DNA of 64,000 bases from Cristatella mucedo (lineage: Eukaryota; Bryozoa; Phylactolaemata; Cristatellidae). The stretch lies in assembly GCA_009760855.2 (NCBI GenBank), contig WPIO01000029.1:159501-223500 (forward strand), written 5' to 3'. The translations under genes were made by a program, and so were the position numbers. The notes below the pieces were generated by a model. It made no database searches and was not told the DNA's origin. It saw nothing but the letters and a program-made list of their open reading frames with translations. How positions within the stretch are numbered: the stretch's first letter is position 1; each line of letters starts with the position of its first letter. Below, one piece after another: positions 1 to 48,800 of the stretch.

Positions 1-34756
<34,756 letters not shown>

Positions 34757-34881
34757 CCCTTCCAGTGGAATTACCTGGACACACGCACAGCACTCGTGAA
34801 TGGGTGCTTTCTGAACATGTGCAGAAATAAAAGCGCATAATTTCCACCTACAGGCTATGCACAAGTGTGTGAGTGCACACT

Positions 34882-34888
<7 letters not shown>

Positions 34889-34932
<44 letters not shown>
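34889..34932 (+). repeat. (CA)n microsatellite upstream of HDAC6 start
   Basis: About 22 CA units, 130-180 bp upstream of the HDAC6 ATG, so in its 5' UTR or promoter. Confidence 0.95.
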
Positions 34933-34935
<3 letters not shown>

Positions 34936-35050
34936 GTATATACACGCACATGCTTGTGCAAAAATGCAAAAACATGCACACGAAAAGCAAGCACGTGACG
35001 AGAAAAAGAAAAACAAAAAAAACCATTTGTTTGCCACACTTATTTTTGCT

Positions 35051-35360
35051 ATAATAATATTAATGCACTTGATAAAGCACCCTCAGAGAACTCAATCTCT
35101 CTATCGCTTTACATTTGCTGTAAAGGGAACGCGATTGAATGGTGAGTAATATCATGCTTGATAAACATGAATAACATGGTTAGGGGTGACATGCACAGGG
35201 TCGGCATGCAAGTGTGGTTAGTGGCAGCATGTACAGTGTCAGCATGCATAAGCACGTGAAGGACGAATCACAGGGACCCACTAAATGCTGTCCTAAATAG
35301 GTGTGTTTTTAAGTTCTTTTTAAATGTGGTCAAGTCATGGGATATTCTGACGCAAGTCAG
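35051..35360 (-). mobile_element. LINE family A 3' end
   Basis: Reverse complement of the family A 3' UTR with the hairpin at 35074-35115. It lies about 300 bp upstream of the HDAC6 start codon in the same orientation. Confidence 0.85.
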
Positions 35361-37740
35361 CTATCCTTATAATGAATCTGTTTTCGGGTGTGGTTTTAGC
35401 ATGTGTGCCAATCGATTGACTTTCTGCACTGCCCATAAACTCCTAGAGTTCCGCTACCAACAACATTGACATAACTACTGACTGAACTGGCTGGCTGCCT
35501 TGAGCCTAAAGCAGCATACAAGAGAGATCCCAGTTAATTGGGCCATCATCAAATTTCAGCAGCCATCTATTCAGGACAAGTTAAGGACAACAAAAACTAT
35601 GCTTTTAGCTGTCTTTTACAATCGGCAAAAAAATTTCAATTCGGTGAACAGATTCTAGTCCAAATGTGTTTCAATTAATCAAAGTCTGATGTATTTCATT
35701 TTTGAAATGTGTGGCTTTGGAAGTTTTTTGAAATTTTCATTTAAGAAAGCATGTTTGACACCCTGTCTGTCGATCAATACTTTCAGCAGACCTCTAATTG
35801 CTAGCAATTACCCCCAACGTTAACTGCTTATTGCATCCATCCCATCTAATCTTAAGTACGGTATTTCATGCAGACCCCTTGATATTGATCATGCTAACTA
35901 TACAGTCCAAATGAGCCAAGTCAGCCCACAATGCATAAGGCCACATCTGATCCTATGTATTATGAAAGGCTTATCGTGGACAAATATCAGCCATTTCTCA
36001 TGTATCAAACTTGGGGAAATTGTGCTGCATGTGGATTGTGCATTGTGGGTGCCCCGAGCTTGAAGAGGCCTCAATTTATGCTAAGGGTTTCATTGCTATT
36101 TTTATCTTCGGAAACCACAGCACCATTAGCAAGCGTTATACACATTGGTCGTAAGCATTTAAACAGGTCACTATGTACTTCGATGAGTTAGCTATACAAT
36201 TCTTCAGTAAAATTCCCGAGCCTGGAATTTAAAGTAGAAAAATCCAGGACGGCCTGCACTAGGCTGGGCATCGATGCCTCCAGCCACTGAACAGTCTCTT
36301 CTGGCATAGCCATCCACAGCAGAAGCATTCAAAAAGCTCGTTTGCAGAGGTAGGTAGCTTGGACTGTTTTTTTTCGATTGCCGGTCCATGTCATCACATT
36401 GATGCTCTATGGAACCTAAACATTGCGACTAACATAGCCAATCAACTACCTCTACTGTAAAGCCTTCAAAAAACTTGTAAAACTCCTTTCCAGTGTGTAT
36501 TAGATGACTGTGCTATTGATTACTAAAGTAGCCACCTAATGGTCATCGGGTGCACCATGTTGAGGTAAACATTTTGGTCCATAGTAACAGCAATGCTATG
36601 CCGAATTATTGGCATAGGCAAAAAAGAGTCCCAAATCATGCATATACTACTGCCCTGTTCAATTGCACACTTAAAGCAATCTTTACATTACTTCCTATTT
36701 TAGCTCGGAATTGTAGAGGACATTTTGATGCTGCCAGAGATTTAACTTTGCTCTTGCCGGTAAGCAAATCAATTATCCATCTTCAAGAGCTCAGCCCATT
36801 TCAGCCTGTCTGCTTTACAGCACTTGCTTTGCAACTTGCCAAAAGATCCTCGTCAAGTCAAAGTAGTTCCGGTTGCCTTCAAACTTAGACTCCTTCCTCA
36901 GCTCTCAATGACTGGAACACGTTGTCAAAGTGAACTTCTAATCTTGCACCACGGGCATCTTCAAGAGCCACACCTTGCACGTTGTCTTGGTTTGGGGGAG
37001 GGGGGCCAGTCCTTTGCATTAGGCCTTGGAACCCTTGTGACCCCTGATGCAACTTTCGTTCATGCCAAGTAAACAGAAATTTTCTGATCAGTAAAGCCTT
37101 GTTTTTGTGAAGGATAAACAGAATGCCCTCAGTAAAGTCATTGGTCTCGTTAGGTCCTGTCTTCTGCACCCTTCCGAGCTGACAGTTCCCCAAGAAGGCT
37201 GGAATGAGATGTAAAGTAAGAGAGGAAAGTCTTGGGCACAACATTCGTTCTAGTGCACTGAAAAAATTTGTAAAAGCCCTCCGGAATTTTAAAAATCAAG
37301 ATATATTCCTTGACATGGTTGATTCTGTGCAATTCCAAGCCTCCAGGCTGCTACAAACGATCGATCATAAGCTATGCCAAGCACCAAATCTCCGAGCTTC
37401 TAAGCTGCTCTTGCCATGGAATCAGGATGTAAAACCTTTAATCGCGTGAATAAATGCCCGTGGCAATGCAACCCTGAATGTGCCATGCCGGGGATCATGT
37501 CCTCGCAAAGAATAAGCTGCTTTGTGTCCGGACAATTACAGCCCACAAAAGAAAGAAGGAAAGCAAATACAAGCTCGGTGCAATTTTGCGAATTCAGCTG
37601 CCCAGAAAACCGACCTATGCCCTGCACAATCAGACTACACGTTTTCAACATGATTTAGATAAACTGGCTCAAAAGCAGACACATTATTGATGACACATAC
37701 TGTATCTATACTCGACCCCATCTGTAGCACTAGTCGACCA
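35361..37740. other. Intergenic, no supported gene
   Basis: Open frames of 60-120 codons occur on both strands (for example 36550-36888, 36885-37244) but overlap each other and show no motif. Possible old mobile-element remains. Confidence 0.4.
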
Positions 37741-37744
37741 TTGT

Positions 37745-37910
37745 TTATGGTCTGCCCTAGGCATTGATACTGTAATGTAATGTAATGTATCTTCATCTGT
37801 AACTCCACAAAGCCATGAAGACTATGCGGGTGTTACACAGGAGAGTTTTGTATAGCGCACTCACAGCCTAAGCAGCTTTAGGTACGCATTCGGTAGCCAA
37901 AGAGTCAGGG
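37745..37910 (-). mobile_element. LINE family B 3' tail
   Basis: TGTAATGTAATGTAATG tail (minus orientation) next to the conserved end with GTAACTCCACAAAG and TACGCATTCGGTAGCC. Confidence 0.75.
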
Positions 37911-38020
37911 ATCACCAGGCAGCTACCCAATCTCCACTTACGTGACTCACCAAAGGATGGGGTACATGACCCACTAAAAGAAGGGGGCAGTACAATTTCT
38001 GCAGCAGGTAAACCTATGCT

Positions 38021-38070
38021 TAAGACGTCAAAAGCTTCACAGTGCCCACTATGAAGCTTTTGACGTCTTA
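38021..38070 (+). repeat. Perfect 19-bp inverted repeat with 12-nt loop
   Basis: Left arm TAAGACGTCAAAAGCTTCA at 38021-38039 and its exact reverse complement at 38052-38070. Confidence 0.95.
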
Positions 38071-38290
38071 GCCCGGTGCTAAGGTGTTTGCACTTCACAA
38101 CCCAGGTCGTTAATTTGAGTCCTGCAGCAGGCCGTCCTTAATTGCCCCATGCAAGCAGGTACTAAAATGCTCCAAGATTCATTTGTCATAACCATCTTCT
38201 GGCGAAATGCTTTGCCAGCCTTAAAAACTAATTTGACGAACCGCTTGACTGCTTTCCGGACCTCAGACTTGGCAAGGAGCTGGAGTGATG
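38062..38290 (+). mobile_element. tRNA-derived SINE, type 2
   Basis: Head CTTAGCCCGGTGCTAAGGTG, B-box-like region GTTAATTTGAGTCCTG and body CCTTAATTGCCCCATGCAAG, as at 2870. Confidence 0.6.
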
Positions 38291-38439
38291 AAAAAACAGA
38301 ACTATTAAAAACAAAAAGAATAAAAACCAGCAACAAGTAAAAAACAGAAAATGACATAAAGAGGTATAAACCACGGCCTTATGTTAATGATATCCATGCT
38401 AAAAATTTCCTTCTTTGGTTGAGCTAAACATGTTCTTCT

Positions 38440-38560
38440 TTTCGAAGTTTCTGTACATTTCGTAGTTTTTGTACATTTCGGAATTTCGGTCCATCTATTT
38501 CGGAATTTGTGTGTTGAGGTATTTCTGGACGTTGAGGTATTTCTGTAATTTCTGTATATT
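38440..38560 (+). repeat. Degenerate short tandem repeat
   Basis: Repeated TGTACATTTCG and TTGAGGTATTTCTG units. Confidence 0.6.
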
Positions 38561-38670
38561 GCAATCCTTCTGCCCCTTGATTCCAATGAGTAATAATGAT
38601 ACCGGGTTACCTGACAAGAAAAATGGTGGGCTTTTTGGTCTTGTGAAGTGAACCTATGCACGAACACCAC

Positions 38671-39460
38671 AGGCTAACTCTAAAAACCCTTCTCTAGTTT
38701 CATCATACACAACATACTAGCTCACATGCACATACAGTTCCACGAAGGAAAGAGCAGAAATGCAAAACCCACTAAAGTGCTTGCCACTCATAAACAGGCT
38801 CATCTGAATACTTCAGATAAGAGCACGAAGCAGTAGGCAGCAAGCCAGCAAGTCCACGATCAAAACTGAAACACTAACGAAGCTGAGCAGGGCAGATCCA
38901 GATAACACCTAGCAGCAGCAACCCTTTCATTGATCTACCGATGAGTCAGCCAAGGTTAAACAGCCTGCTCTAAAATTGGAAAACTATACGTCTGAAAACG
39001 AGTAGATAAGCTCTCAATCATAAGGACAAAACCAAGAAACTCCTGCATCCTATTTTGGACTTTTCTATGGCAACGTGTAAATAGCTAACCCATGCTCCAC
39101 AGCATCCAGCATGACTATAAAAGCCCACATGCCGAGTCTGTACACTGCACCTGCTTAACAATTCAAGCACAGCACTCTACAGCAACTTGTAAGTAGAAGA
39201 TTCACATTCCACTGCCTCCAGCCTAACTAGAACAGCCCGCATGTCCAACTCTCTAGAGAGGTTTCGAGAAGGAGCTACTGTTCGATGAGCACTAAGTTTT
39301 CTACTGCACTAATCTAGATATGTAGGCCCGGAAATGGCTAAAATGTCCAGCTATAACTACTCGAGTATCCTGATTAATTCAGAGGCTATCGGAACCGAGT
39401 GGCTGAGTTACTGCAGGCCCTATCTTGGAAGTGGATGCTCATTTTACTCTATCATCTTGA
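38671..39460. other. Intergenic, nothing recognised
   Basis: About 0.8 kb without open frames of note. A weak tRNA-like A box (CCGAGTGGCTGAGTTA) at about 39392 may mark another SINE head. Confidence 0.4.
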
Positions 39461-39469
39461 TTTATATGG

Positions 39470-39778
39470 ATCCCCTGACTTGACCACATTTAAAAAGTTT
39501 AAAATGAACATATTTATCACAGCATTTAGTGGGTCCCTGTGATTCGACCATTATGTGCTTATGCGTGCTGACACTGTACATGCTGTCCCTAACCACACTT
39601 GCATGCTGACCCTGTGCATATCCCTCCTAACCATGTTAGTCTTGTTGTTTATTGAGCACGCTACCACTAACCACTCGATCGTGTTTCCTTTGCAGCAAAC
39701 GTAAAGTGCGTAGAAAGAGATTTGAGTTATGTGATGGTGCTTTATCAAGTGTGTTATAATAATTATTATTATTATTAT
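39470..39778 (+). mobile_element. LINE family A 3' end
   Basis: Codes for the last residues, then the 3' UTR with hairpin and ATAATAATTATT tail. Confidence 0.82.
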
Positions 39779-41204
39779 GGATCAAATCCAAGTTTACAGT
39801 AATGTATCATACGACAATCACAAAGTTGGCGGCTTCGAGAACAAACAACGATATTACGTGCAAGGCATCCACCTCATCCATCACATAAAGGTTTGGTACC
39901 TGCAACGTCGAACGGTAAGCTGCTAGGGAACCGGTGCTGCTGTCAATGGAAGCCGGCCACTTCTAGCACGTACATGCATGCACGTACCAGTCAGAACAAT
40001 CACACCATGTCATGGCAACAAAAAAGTTTGAATAATTAATTCAAGCTTTTTAAGTGGTGCGAATGACGATGGCAAGCACAGCTAGCTACTGTTACAAGTG
40101 CATGTAGCGGCTTCTACGTCCAGAAAGAACTAGCCCACAAATACAGCACTCGTAACGGTGCTAGTTAGTCCCAGCCGACGTGCGACGAATATCAGGTAGT
40201 ATCCCTGCGTGTTGGAATCAAGGCTAACGAAGGCGTGGCACAAATGCACACACATATACCGACAGTGGTGGAACACGACAGTACCGAAAGGGGGCCCACA
40301 CCTCAACATAAAAAGTTCATATCAATAGAGCAGAGACGTCTATTCGACAGCAACGGATGGTGCCTCCAATACGAGCCATGGCTTTGAATAACTCTCGTCG
40401 GCTCAAAGGCTAGAGCACAATCAGCTCAACTGCTAAGCAACTCACTCCCTATTACATGGCTTAGGCTTTTTATGCCGCTTGGCCATAGATTATAGTATAA
40501 GTGGTTTCTAGCCATTACAATTCAGGAACCAGGAATACTGAATATCAGTCATAACCTGGCTGACTGACCACGCCGTCGTTTTACAACATCAATCCCTCGA
40601 CGAGCTGTTTCGTGTGGGTGAGTATGAACACACGAGGAGTGAGGCAGCAGCTCGTTCCAACGGCAGACCAATGCAGAACAAACCCAGCTATTCAGATTTT
40701 TACCAGTTCAAGCAACCGAAACCATGCGAGTATCTTTACGAATTTAGGAGCGCTGTTTTCGCATAACAACAGTTGATTAGTGAGCCAACTACCAATTACG
40801 GTCCAAGGCCCCCTGCCTGCCAGCAGCGAAAAAACATACGTAACCAATCATCAAAGCTATACAAAGAAACAACAATCGACCTTCTCGAACTATCAGCGTT
40901 GCTATTCGACGAACTGCCCCTTACAGATGTATGCATTAACGGCAATGCGCACGGAGACATGCAGACGACCCCGTCAAGGAACGACAGGACAGACATGCAA
41001 AGCCCGCCGTTTTCGCTATCATGAAGGCTCACACGTAAATTACTTCTTCTGCTTATATGCGTGGGCCTCTTCTTGCGCTCGCGAATGGGATAACGGAAAT
41101 GGCACTCGAATTTCGGCGACACGACCAGATCCGCAAACGAACTCGGGACAGCCTCCAAAAGCTCGATTTCCGGTGGCACCCCAACCACGTGACATTTCGT
41201 AAAA
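39779..41204. other. Intergenic region upstream of candidate CNTNAP exon 1
   Basis: The 40770-41200 part is richer in GC and has overlapping open frames on both strands (40780-41202 plus, 41188-40796 minus). This is compatible with a promoter region, but no motif identifies a protein. Confidence 0.35.
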
Positions 41205-41307
41205 ATGGCCAGCCGCTGTGCTGGTCGCTGGTGGGTCCTGTTGTTACCTTGGACTTTTTACCAACATCAATGTGCGGCTGTGGACTATTCCGTCGTGCTG
41301 CAGCAAG
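41205..41307 (+). CDS. Candidate signal-peptide exon of the CNTNAP gene
   Basis: An ATG in good context (AAAAATGG) opens 34 codons, MASRCAGRWWVLLLPWTFYQ then HQCAAVDYSVVLQQ. It ends in phase 1 at a GTAATC donor. The basic start followed by WWVLLLPWTF looks like a secretion signal, and the phase fits the first recognised discoidin exon. However, the first half of the discoidin domain should lie between them and was not found, so the link is inferred. Confidence 0.35.
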
Positions 41308-42354
41308 GTAATCAAGATTTTTCCAGTAGTTTAGAAGCATAGAGATATGGCTTCGTTGTAAAGCTTTCAGCGAAGCCCATTACGGCTCCACCTGCCTGCA
41401 GCTCGCAGCTTACCAAGCGTTAGTTCCGAGTAGATCCTAGTTCAGTGATACCGGCGTGCCGCAGAGTCCTTGAACGCTTGCATCCCTGAAAAGCATCGTA
41501 TTCCCGATGCTTCGCTGCTGCTTGGATTGACTCCATTTGCCAGTTTATTCACTGGTGCGAGTCTCCTCTTTGACCTACTTACCAGAGTCCTAGCCTGGAG
41601 CGAACCGGCGTTTCGTGCCATAGCTGTCTTTATGGCGCATGTTCTGCTGCTTGATGACATGCATGTTTATGCTAATCAGATGTTTTTGGTGATCTTCAGC
41701 TTTCGACGAATGTATCGAGAGCAGCGCATTTGGGATCTCAACAGGCCAGTTGCCGGATTCTCAGATGTGGGCATCCTCTGCCACCACGAAAAGACTAGCG
41801 TCCAATGGGCGTCTATTCCAAAACAGTGGTAAGTGTAGTCAGTACGCTATAAGCTGGGATCGGTCTGTGCTCAGTGATGTTATTCGGACCGGTATCCTAC
41901 CTATCACCGACCATATACCGCGACGGCTTATCGGAACCGGCTTGCCCGTTTTGGACACCGCGCTGACGGTTTCCAATAATGAAGTATTATCCGTTGGAAA
42001 AGTCAAGTGATTACTGCTTATTTTGTAGCCTGATTTTGCCTTTGCTTCCGTGACTGGTTTGGGTCTTAAGTTACCGGTATACTCTGACATGCAGAGCAGT
42101 GTTCTTCTCTTGCTTTTGCAGTGACTTTCGGAGGCTATTATTACTTCAGTACCTTGTCGCAGCATTTGTAGTCTGTTGGAAGATCTCACAAAGTGTATAC
42201 TATCTAGCACTGCTGCATCTCCAAATCACTAGCTAGTGCCACTGGTGATAATAGGTGGATGGCCTGATCTGATAGATGCACTTGTCTTTTGAAGCACAGC
42301 CCATCGTAGATGTATAGCAATAATTGTGCTTTTGTCACCCTTTGGTTGCTAAGG
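41308..42354. other. Candidate intron or intergenic, no exon confirmed
   Basis: A plus-strand open frame at 41470-41832 contains RIPDASLLLG and a hydrophobic stretch but does not align to a discoidin domain. Confidence 0.35.
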
Positions 42355-42530
42355 ATTGCCCCTGGTTCTTAGCCAAGGGGTAAGGTGCTCGAACTTTACG
42401 ACCCAGATTGCAGGTTCGAGTGTTGCAGCAGACAATTCTTTATTGCTTGCTTAAATGGAAGCGATAGCTGTATATGCTCTTCTGCCACTATGTATCTTTG
42501 AATCAGGTGATCTTAGCTGTATACTGTTTT
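42355..42530 (+). mobile_element. tRNA-derived SINE, type 2
   Basis: Head TTCTTAGCCAAGGGGTAAGG, B box GGTTCGAGTGTT and body TTCTTTATTGCTTGC. Confidence 0.65.
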
Positions 42531-42899
42531 CATATTGTTGAAGTTACCGATAGAATGCAGTGCAGGTTTTGGTAATGGTCTCAACTTGTGATCCCTGGCC
42601 GTAAGATCACCGTGAATATTATGCATTCCAGTAATTCTGCATATGCATTCCAATAATTCTTTGAGCAGTAGCAGTCACTAAGAGCCCAGCGATTAAACGC
42701 TAAGGACTCAGGTATTAGTAGTGAGAAGATGCAATCAAAGAGAATACTTGATCTAGCAAATGTCACTTACTCTTGGTTATTGACTCTCATGCAGCAAGTT
42801 TTAAAGCACTTGTATCGAGATTTGGTTTGGCTTGGCTGCTTTACAAACTGCCTATTATTATCATTATTATTATTATTACTATTAAGATGCTCGCCAAGA

Positions 42900-43275
42900 T
42901 GCCTCTTCTTGTATGTTACCTAGCTGAACCGCTGCACAAGTTTCAGCCTCTACTGGCCCTTGGGTCCTGTATAGACAAAATAATTAGCTATTCCATTTCT
43001 CCACGCTAAGACTGTTAGCAACAGAACCTTTTGCTCTGCAGGTCCTGGACTGCCGACAGTGACACATTCTTTTCAGCCATCCTGAGCTGTTACGGATGCT
43101 ACTCCCGACATCAACTGCTCTCCTGACTCAGCTATACTTCTCACTTCTTCTTTTGTTTCGTGAGATGAAGTTTTTTGGCTACCGAATGCATAGTGAAAGC
43201 CACTTAGGCTTTGAGTGCACAATACACAAGTCTCCTTCCTAACACTCGTGTAGTCTTTGTGGAGTTACAGTCGAT
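42900..43275 (+). mobile_element. LINE family B fragment
   Basis: CYLAEPLHKFQPLLALGSC followed by the family B 3' tail (GAGATGAAGTTTTTTGGC, CTTTGTGGAGTTACAG). An ATT run lies just upstream. Confidence 0.75.
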
Positions 43276-43324
43276 TGTGATGGGTGGTTCTCTGAATCTA
43301 AAAAATATTAGCTGATTTAATAGC

Positions 43325-43425
43325 CTTTTTTGTATAGCAACAGAAGAACGTTAAAGGCAGGATTCGAACCCACGACCTCTCTGCTTTGACCGGTCATTTT
43401 TTCCCTCAGCACGTGGAAAGCTGAG
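43325..43425 (-). mobile_element. tRNA-like SINE fragment
   Basis: In minus orientation the B box reads GGTTCGAATCC with AGGTCGTGG before it. Confidence 0.5.
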
Positions 43426-43437
43426 CATTTGTGCTGC

Positions 43438-43503
43438 TCTGATAATAATAATAATAATAATGCACTTGATAAAGCGCCTTCAGAGAACTCAATCTCTCTC
43501 TCT

Positions 43504-43546
<43 letters not shown>

Positions 43547-43560
43547 GGCGCTTTACATCT
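43438..43560 (-). mobile_element. LINE family A 3' tail interrupted by (CT)n
   Basis: ATT tail and hairpin in minus orientation. The hairpin loop has expanded into a (CT)n tract at 43494-43546. Confidence 0.8.
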
Positions 43561-43599
43561 GATGCCACCTGTAATCGCTATGACCTCTACTCAAGAGCA

Positions 43600-44515
43600 A
43601 CATCAGCTGGAGGAACAGCCTAACAGCTAGCTCCTTTTTAATGTATCCTGAAGGACCATCCATATGTATGGGGGCCCAGATCTGTTGCTGAGAGCCAGCA
43701 GGCTGTACTGCTGCTGTGTATGTGCTGCAGCAGCAAGGGGCAGAGAAAATTAGCATTATCCTGGCGGGTCTCGCATCTCTACCGACTGTCACGTTTTTCT
43801 CTCCCATCTACTTTTGAGGCTGTTTAGGCCCCCCTCCCAATTGCTTGTGAATGTCTGTCTCATATGTACCACAGTGGTTTTGCTTAGTTGCCACGACCTG
43901 TAAACATTCTGTGTGAACGATCACGTGTACCTATTTGCTGTCCCTTATAAATGCTAGTACTGTCGAAAGTACAGAAGCCAGTCATCGATCTGGCTCTCAA
44001 GCATGAGGGGTGGAATGCTGAGTGACTCCAGACACGTGACTAGTCCTGTTTGTCATCTATTGGCCCTTGATCGTTTGCTACGGCTGTTATGCATATTGAT
44101 CAGCTATAAAAACCGGTATTTTGAACTCTGTTGTAGTCGTGCTGCCATATGTTACGTTTGTCTCATTCAGTATCTCGATCTCTCGATGGCTGAAGTTTGT
44201 TGTCTAACCATAGCATGCACTTAACACCGTTAGCAGCTTTTTGCTCAGCTTCATGGCCAGTCTTGCATATTGCAGTGCTAAAATGCAATGATAACGAGAG
44301 CAGCTGGTGCAGGTAGCAAAGTTAGCAGCTAATGGGCAAGCATGGATTAGTGGTGCCAAAGAGCCGGTGCTAGAGTAGCCAAGTCTCTGCACACAAAATT
44401 CATAGCCAACAGCATCGGGTCAACCTTCACCACTACTCATCCCTTGACTTTGTAACATTTATATTCAAGCTAAAGTCTCAACTGTGCCTCACAGCATGCT
44501 TTCTATGTATCTATG
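43600..44515. other. Intergenic, nothing recognised
   Basis: Short open frames only. Confidence 0.4.
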
Positions 44516-44520
44516 TAAAA

Positions 44521-45489
<969 letters not shown>

Positions 45490-45562
<73 letters not shown>
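45490..45562 (+). repeat. (CT)n microsatellite
   Basis: About 36 CT units, 95 bp upstream of a splice acceptor. Confidence 0.97.
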
Positions 45563-45565
<3 letters not shown>

Positions 45566-45656
45566 TTAAGTGTGGCTGGCGACACTAGGTTGCTCCTACG
45601 GTGTGGAGTGAGTGTGCTCCTGGCATGTGTTGCCTACTCGGGGGCCGTCTTTGCAG

Positions 45657-45844
45657 CATGGCAGTCAAAGGGCAATGACTACACTCAGTGGCTCAACATC
45701 GACCTCGGTGGAGTCAAGCTGGTAACGTCAGTCGCAACCCAGGGCTTTCGTGGCAGTGGCCAGTTTGTCAGCAGCTACTATTTCTACTACAGCAACGATA
45801 ATTCCACATACATTCCGGTCGTTGACGACCTGGCACAGCCAATG
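45657..45844 (+). CDS. CNTNAP: CNTNAP exon, F5/8C domain middle
   Basis: AWQSKGNDYTQWLNIDLGG and VTSVATQGFRGSGQFVSSYY, the QWLxIDLG and VATQG signatures of a discoidin domain. Acceptor TTTGCAG, donor GTAAGA. Confidence 0.92.
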
Positions 45845-48800
45845 GTAAGATGGCCAGTGGCGCCGTGGAGTCAAAGAGACTCTATTTTGCACTGCTCTGC
45901 CGCTCCGTGATCCTGATCGTCCAATCGCTGTTGCTGACATAGATGCACGTGATCCTTTCAGATGTTTGATGCCAACATTAACGACGACATGCCCGTGAGG
46001 AACTATTTCCAATATCCCGTGATAGCTCGCTACGTTCGGTTTTCACCGCAGCGTTGGAACGTTCAGATAGCCATGCGAGTAGAAGTGTATGGCTGCACTT
46101 ACAGTAAGCGGGTAGCCACACTGGCCATGCTTTGCAGCAGCTGCTTTCGGCACTGCTGTGTTCGATCGAAGCTGCCCCTTGTACTCGACTAATTCGCGCT
46201 ATGTAGGATTCCGAGGCCACCGGTGCTCCCTGACCGATTTTCGTTGAGTTCAGTTGTAAGCTTGCTTCAGCGCTCATCTGTCTGGTGAAGTGATGACTCT
46301 GAGCTTTGGACTTATTGCTTGGAGGAAGGCACGGCCGAGTCAGTCAAAAGAAACTCTAGGCTGATATATCGCATTACTGACAATTGAGAATGTTCGGTGG
46401 TAATCATGCTTTTTACTCACCGAAAACCTACTGGTGACACTGGTGCCTTTGCTATTAGAGCATACCAGCAGCAATAATATGTAAGAAAGAGAGAGCGAGA
46501 GCGAGAGATCCGATCAGGCCGAACTGCTGGCAGAGAATGAAGCCTCCGCCAGAACAAGACGGATGTTGATTTGCCGGCGTGTAGAGAGAATTGGTCTCAC
46601 AGCTGGTAAGGAATTGGGTAGCCAGAGGTTGCTACATATGCTCTTGTTCCTCTAAGGTTGAAATTGGCCTCTGGCATCGGATGCAAGCATATGAACCATC
46701 CTCCCTGCCTTAGCCGGCCAAACGAAGGATAGTGGCTACAAAGGATAACGTTGGCTGGACTGAAGAGTACCATTGGGATGCACGTTAACATGCTGAGTTA
46801 ACATGCTGCCCGTTCCTTTTTGCAGGGCACCTGTTGTTATGTACGTTGACCTAGAGCTGTGCTCTGCCCCTTCCCTTCTGCCAGGTTGTCAGTGTTGCAA
46901 GCCATCTGATTGGGAAGCCATTCAGAACACCTTTTCCTGTGATTAGCAACTTGACTTTGACTTTTGTTCCATAATTGGCCTCCAGCATTGACGATGTTAC
47001 TATTAAGTCTTCCCTGCTTGGTTTTTTTACCACCAAACATAATGGTAGTCAGACAATTGCTTGTTACCCAAACATTGGTGGATCCTTAGTTCTTACGCCT
47101 AAGCGCTTGAAGAGCAGAGTCAGGGTCGTTTGAAATGCTTGGCACTGCCTTAAGCTGACTTGTCAGCCCACTCTGGAGATACCTAGCCATCGTCCAAGCA
47201 TACAGCTAACCGTGCAAGTGTGTGGATATTGCTGCTGTTCTGCAAGGAGCCATGAGCACCTATCGTTGACAATAGAGCCTCGATTGCATGTACTGTCTGT
47301 ATTTTTCAGCCCCCTCAACGGCTATGTTTGACGGCAAGTCTGCCATAACTTTCGATGCCTCTACCCCTAATACACTCTTCACTGTGCAAGATTTTGCTCA
47401 CTTCCGCTTCAAGACAAACAATCCACAGGGTGTGCTGTTCTATGCGTCCGGAAATCAAGGCGACTACATTGGTTTGGAACTTGTCGGTGGATTGATGTAT
47501 CTGTCGATGAGCCTTGGTGAGTGATCTGAAATACCTCGATATTCAAGTTCTTGGTGATTTAGCACGTTTGTACTGTCCCCTAAACTCGTTGCAGGTGGGA
47601 GCTATGACAGGTCCAATACAAAAGTTGGAAGTCGTGCAGTTGTGGGCAGCTTGTTGGATGACAACCAGTGGCATGACGTACAGTTTTATCGTACTGAAAA
47701 GAACGTTACCATATGGGTAGACCGGGTGCCCGTGAATGTTACCATGACAGGAAACTTCTACCGGCTGGATCTGGACCGATTTGTGAGTGCTTTTAGCTTT
47801 ATCTTTTTTTTCTTTTACTTGTTGCAGTGAGATAGCCGGTGCAGTCATCGAGTCTGAGCCAGCGCCAAGGCTCGAGCATGACTTGAGACAGCCACGCCCA
47901 CTACGACGACTACCTAGGCTAGCACACTAGGCTTGGAGGCTGAGCAGCTTGCCGGCACCACATGACCTAGCCTTGTGTTTGTGATCGACAGATCAAGGGG
48001 GTGTACTTTGTGGTTAGCAGGCGCTGGTGGCTGTGATCTCTACTGGCCACATCTGGAGGCCGGACATGAGACCGAGAGATGTGAATGGACTGCGCAGGCG
48101 CTGTCGAAAGAAAGCCGCATTGCTGTGGGGGGGACACAGACCTGCTAGGTCGCCGTCCGGGTTTGGTTGGTGTGCTGTGAGAATACAGTAAAGGTTTTTG
48201 CAGGCCTTTGTTTCGATACTTTATAAGCTATTCATCTGTTAAGTTTTACAGTGTGTCGAAAAGGCTGTATTTTTTGCAAGGAGTACTTGCTGTTCATCAG
48301 TCAAGTACTCATGCATAATTTTTAACTAACCGTTGAAGCTGTGGCTGGGTGGTGTGCAGACCTTCTACCAACCCGGACTCACAGCTGTTTCCAATTTCAC
48401 TGGCTGCATTGAAAACTTCGTTTGGAATGGCATCTACATGTCACGGGATGCCAAAGCTGGCCTGCAGCGATTTGGAACATCTGGAAACGTGTTCTTTGGC
48501 TGCCAGGTATTTTGGTGCGGCATTCTTCTTTGCTTGTTGGACCATAGACTTTTTGCTCATTTGTATTGTCTTGTTTGTCTTTCGTTTGCAGATGAGTGCC
48601 ACAGATGCCATTTCATTTCCAACACAGCAGGCATCTGTCCAAGTAACTCCCAAGACTACACTTTCTACTTCATCGTTAAATATAGCTTTTGAATTTCGGA
48701 CATATGATTCTGATACAGCTGTGCTATCATCTGTACTGGGCAGGGATGGCTATGTTCGGGTTAGTATGTGATACATTGTTGAATTTCTTCCTCGATTTGA

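Noticed and set aside
40780-41202. 140-codon frame and its antisense frame of 130 codons as a gene
   Set aside because: Both strands are open in the same place without any recognisable motif. Chance in GC-richer DNA is likelier.
41470-41832. Frame with RIPDASLLLG as the missing discoidin exon
   Set aside because: Beyond IPDAS it does not follow the discoidin pattern and has no supporting splice sites in phase.
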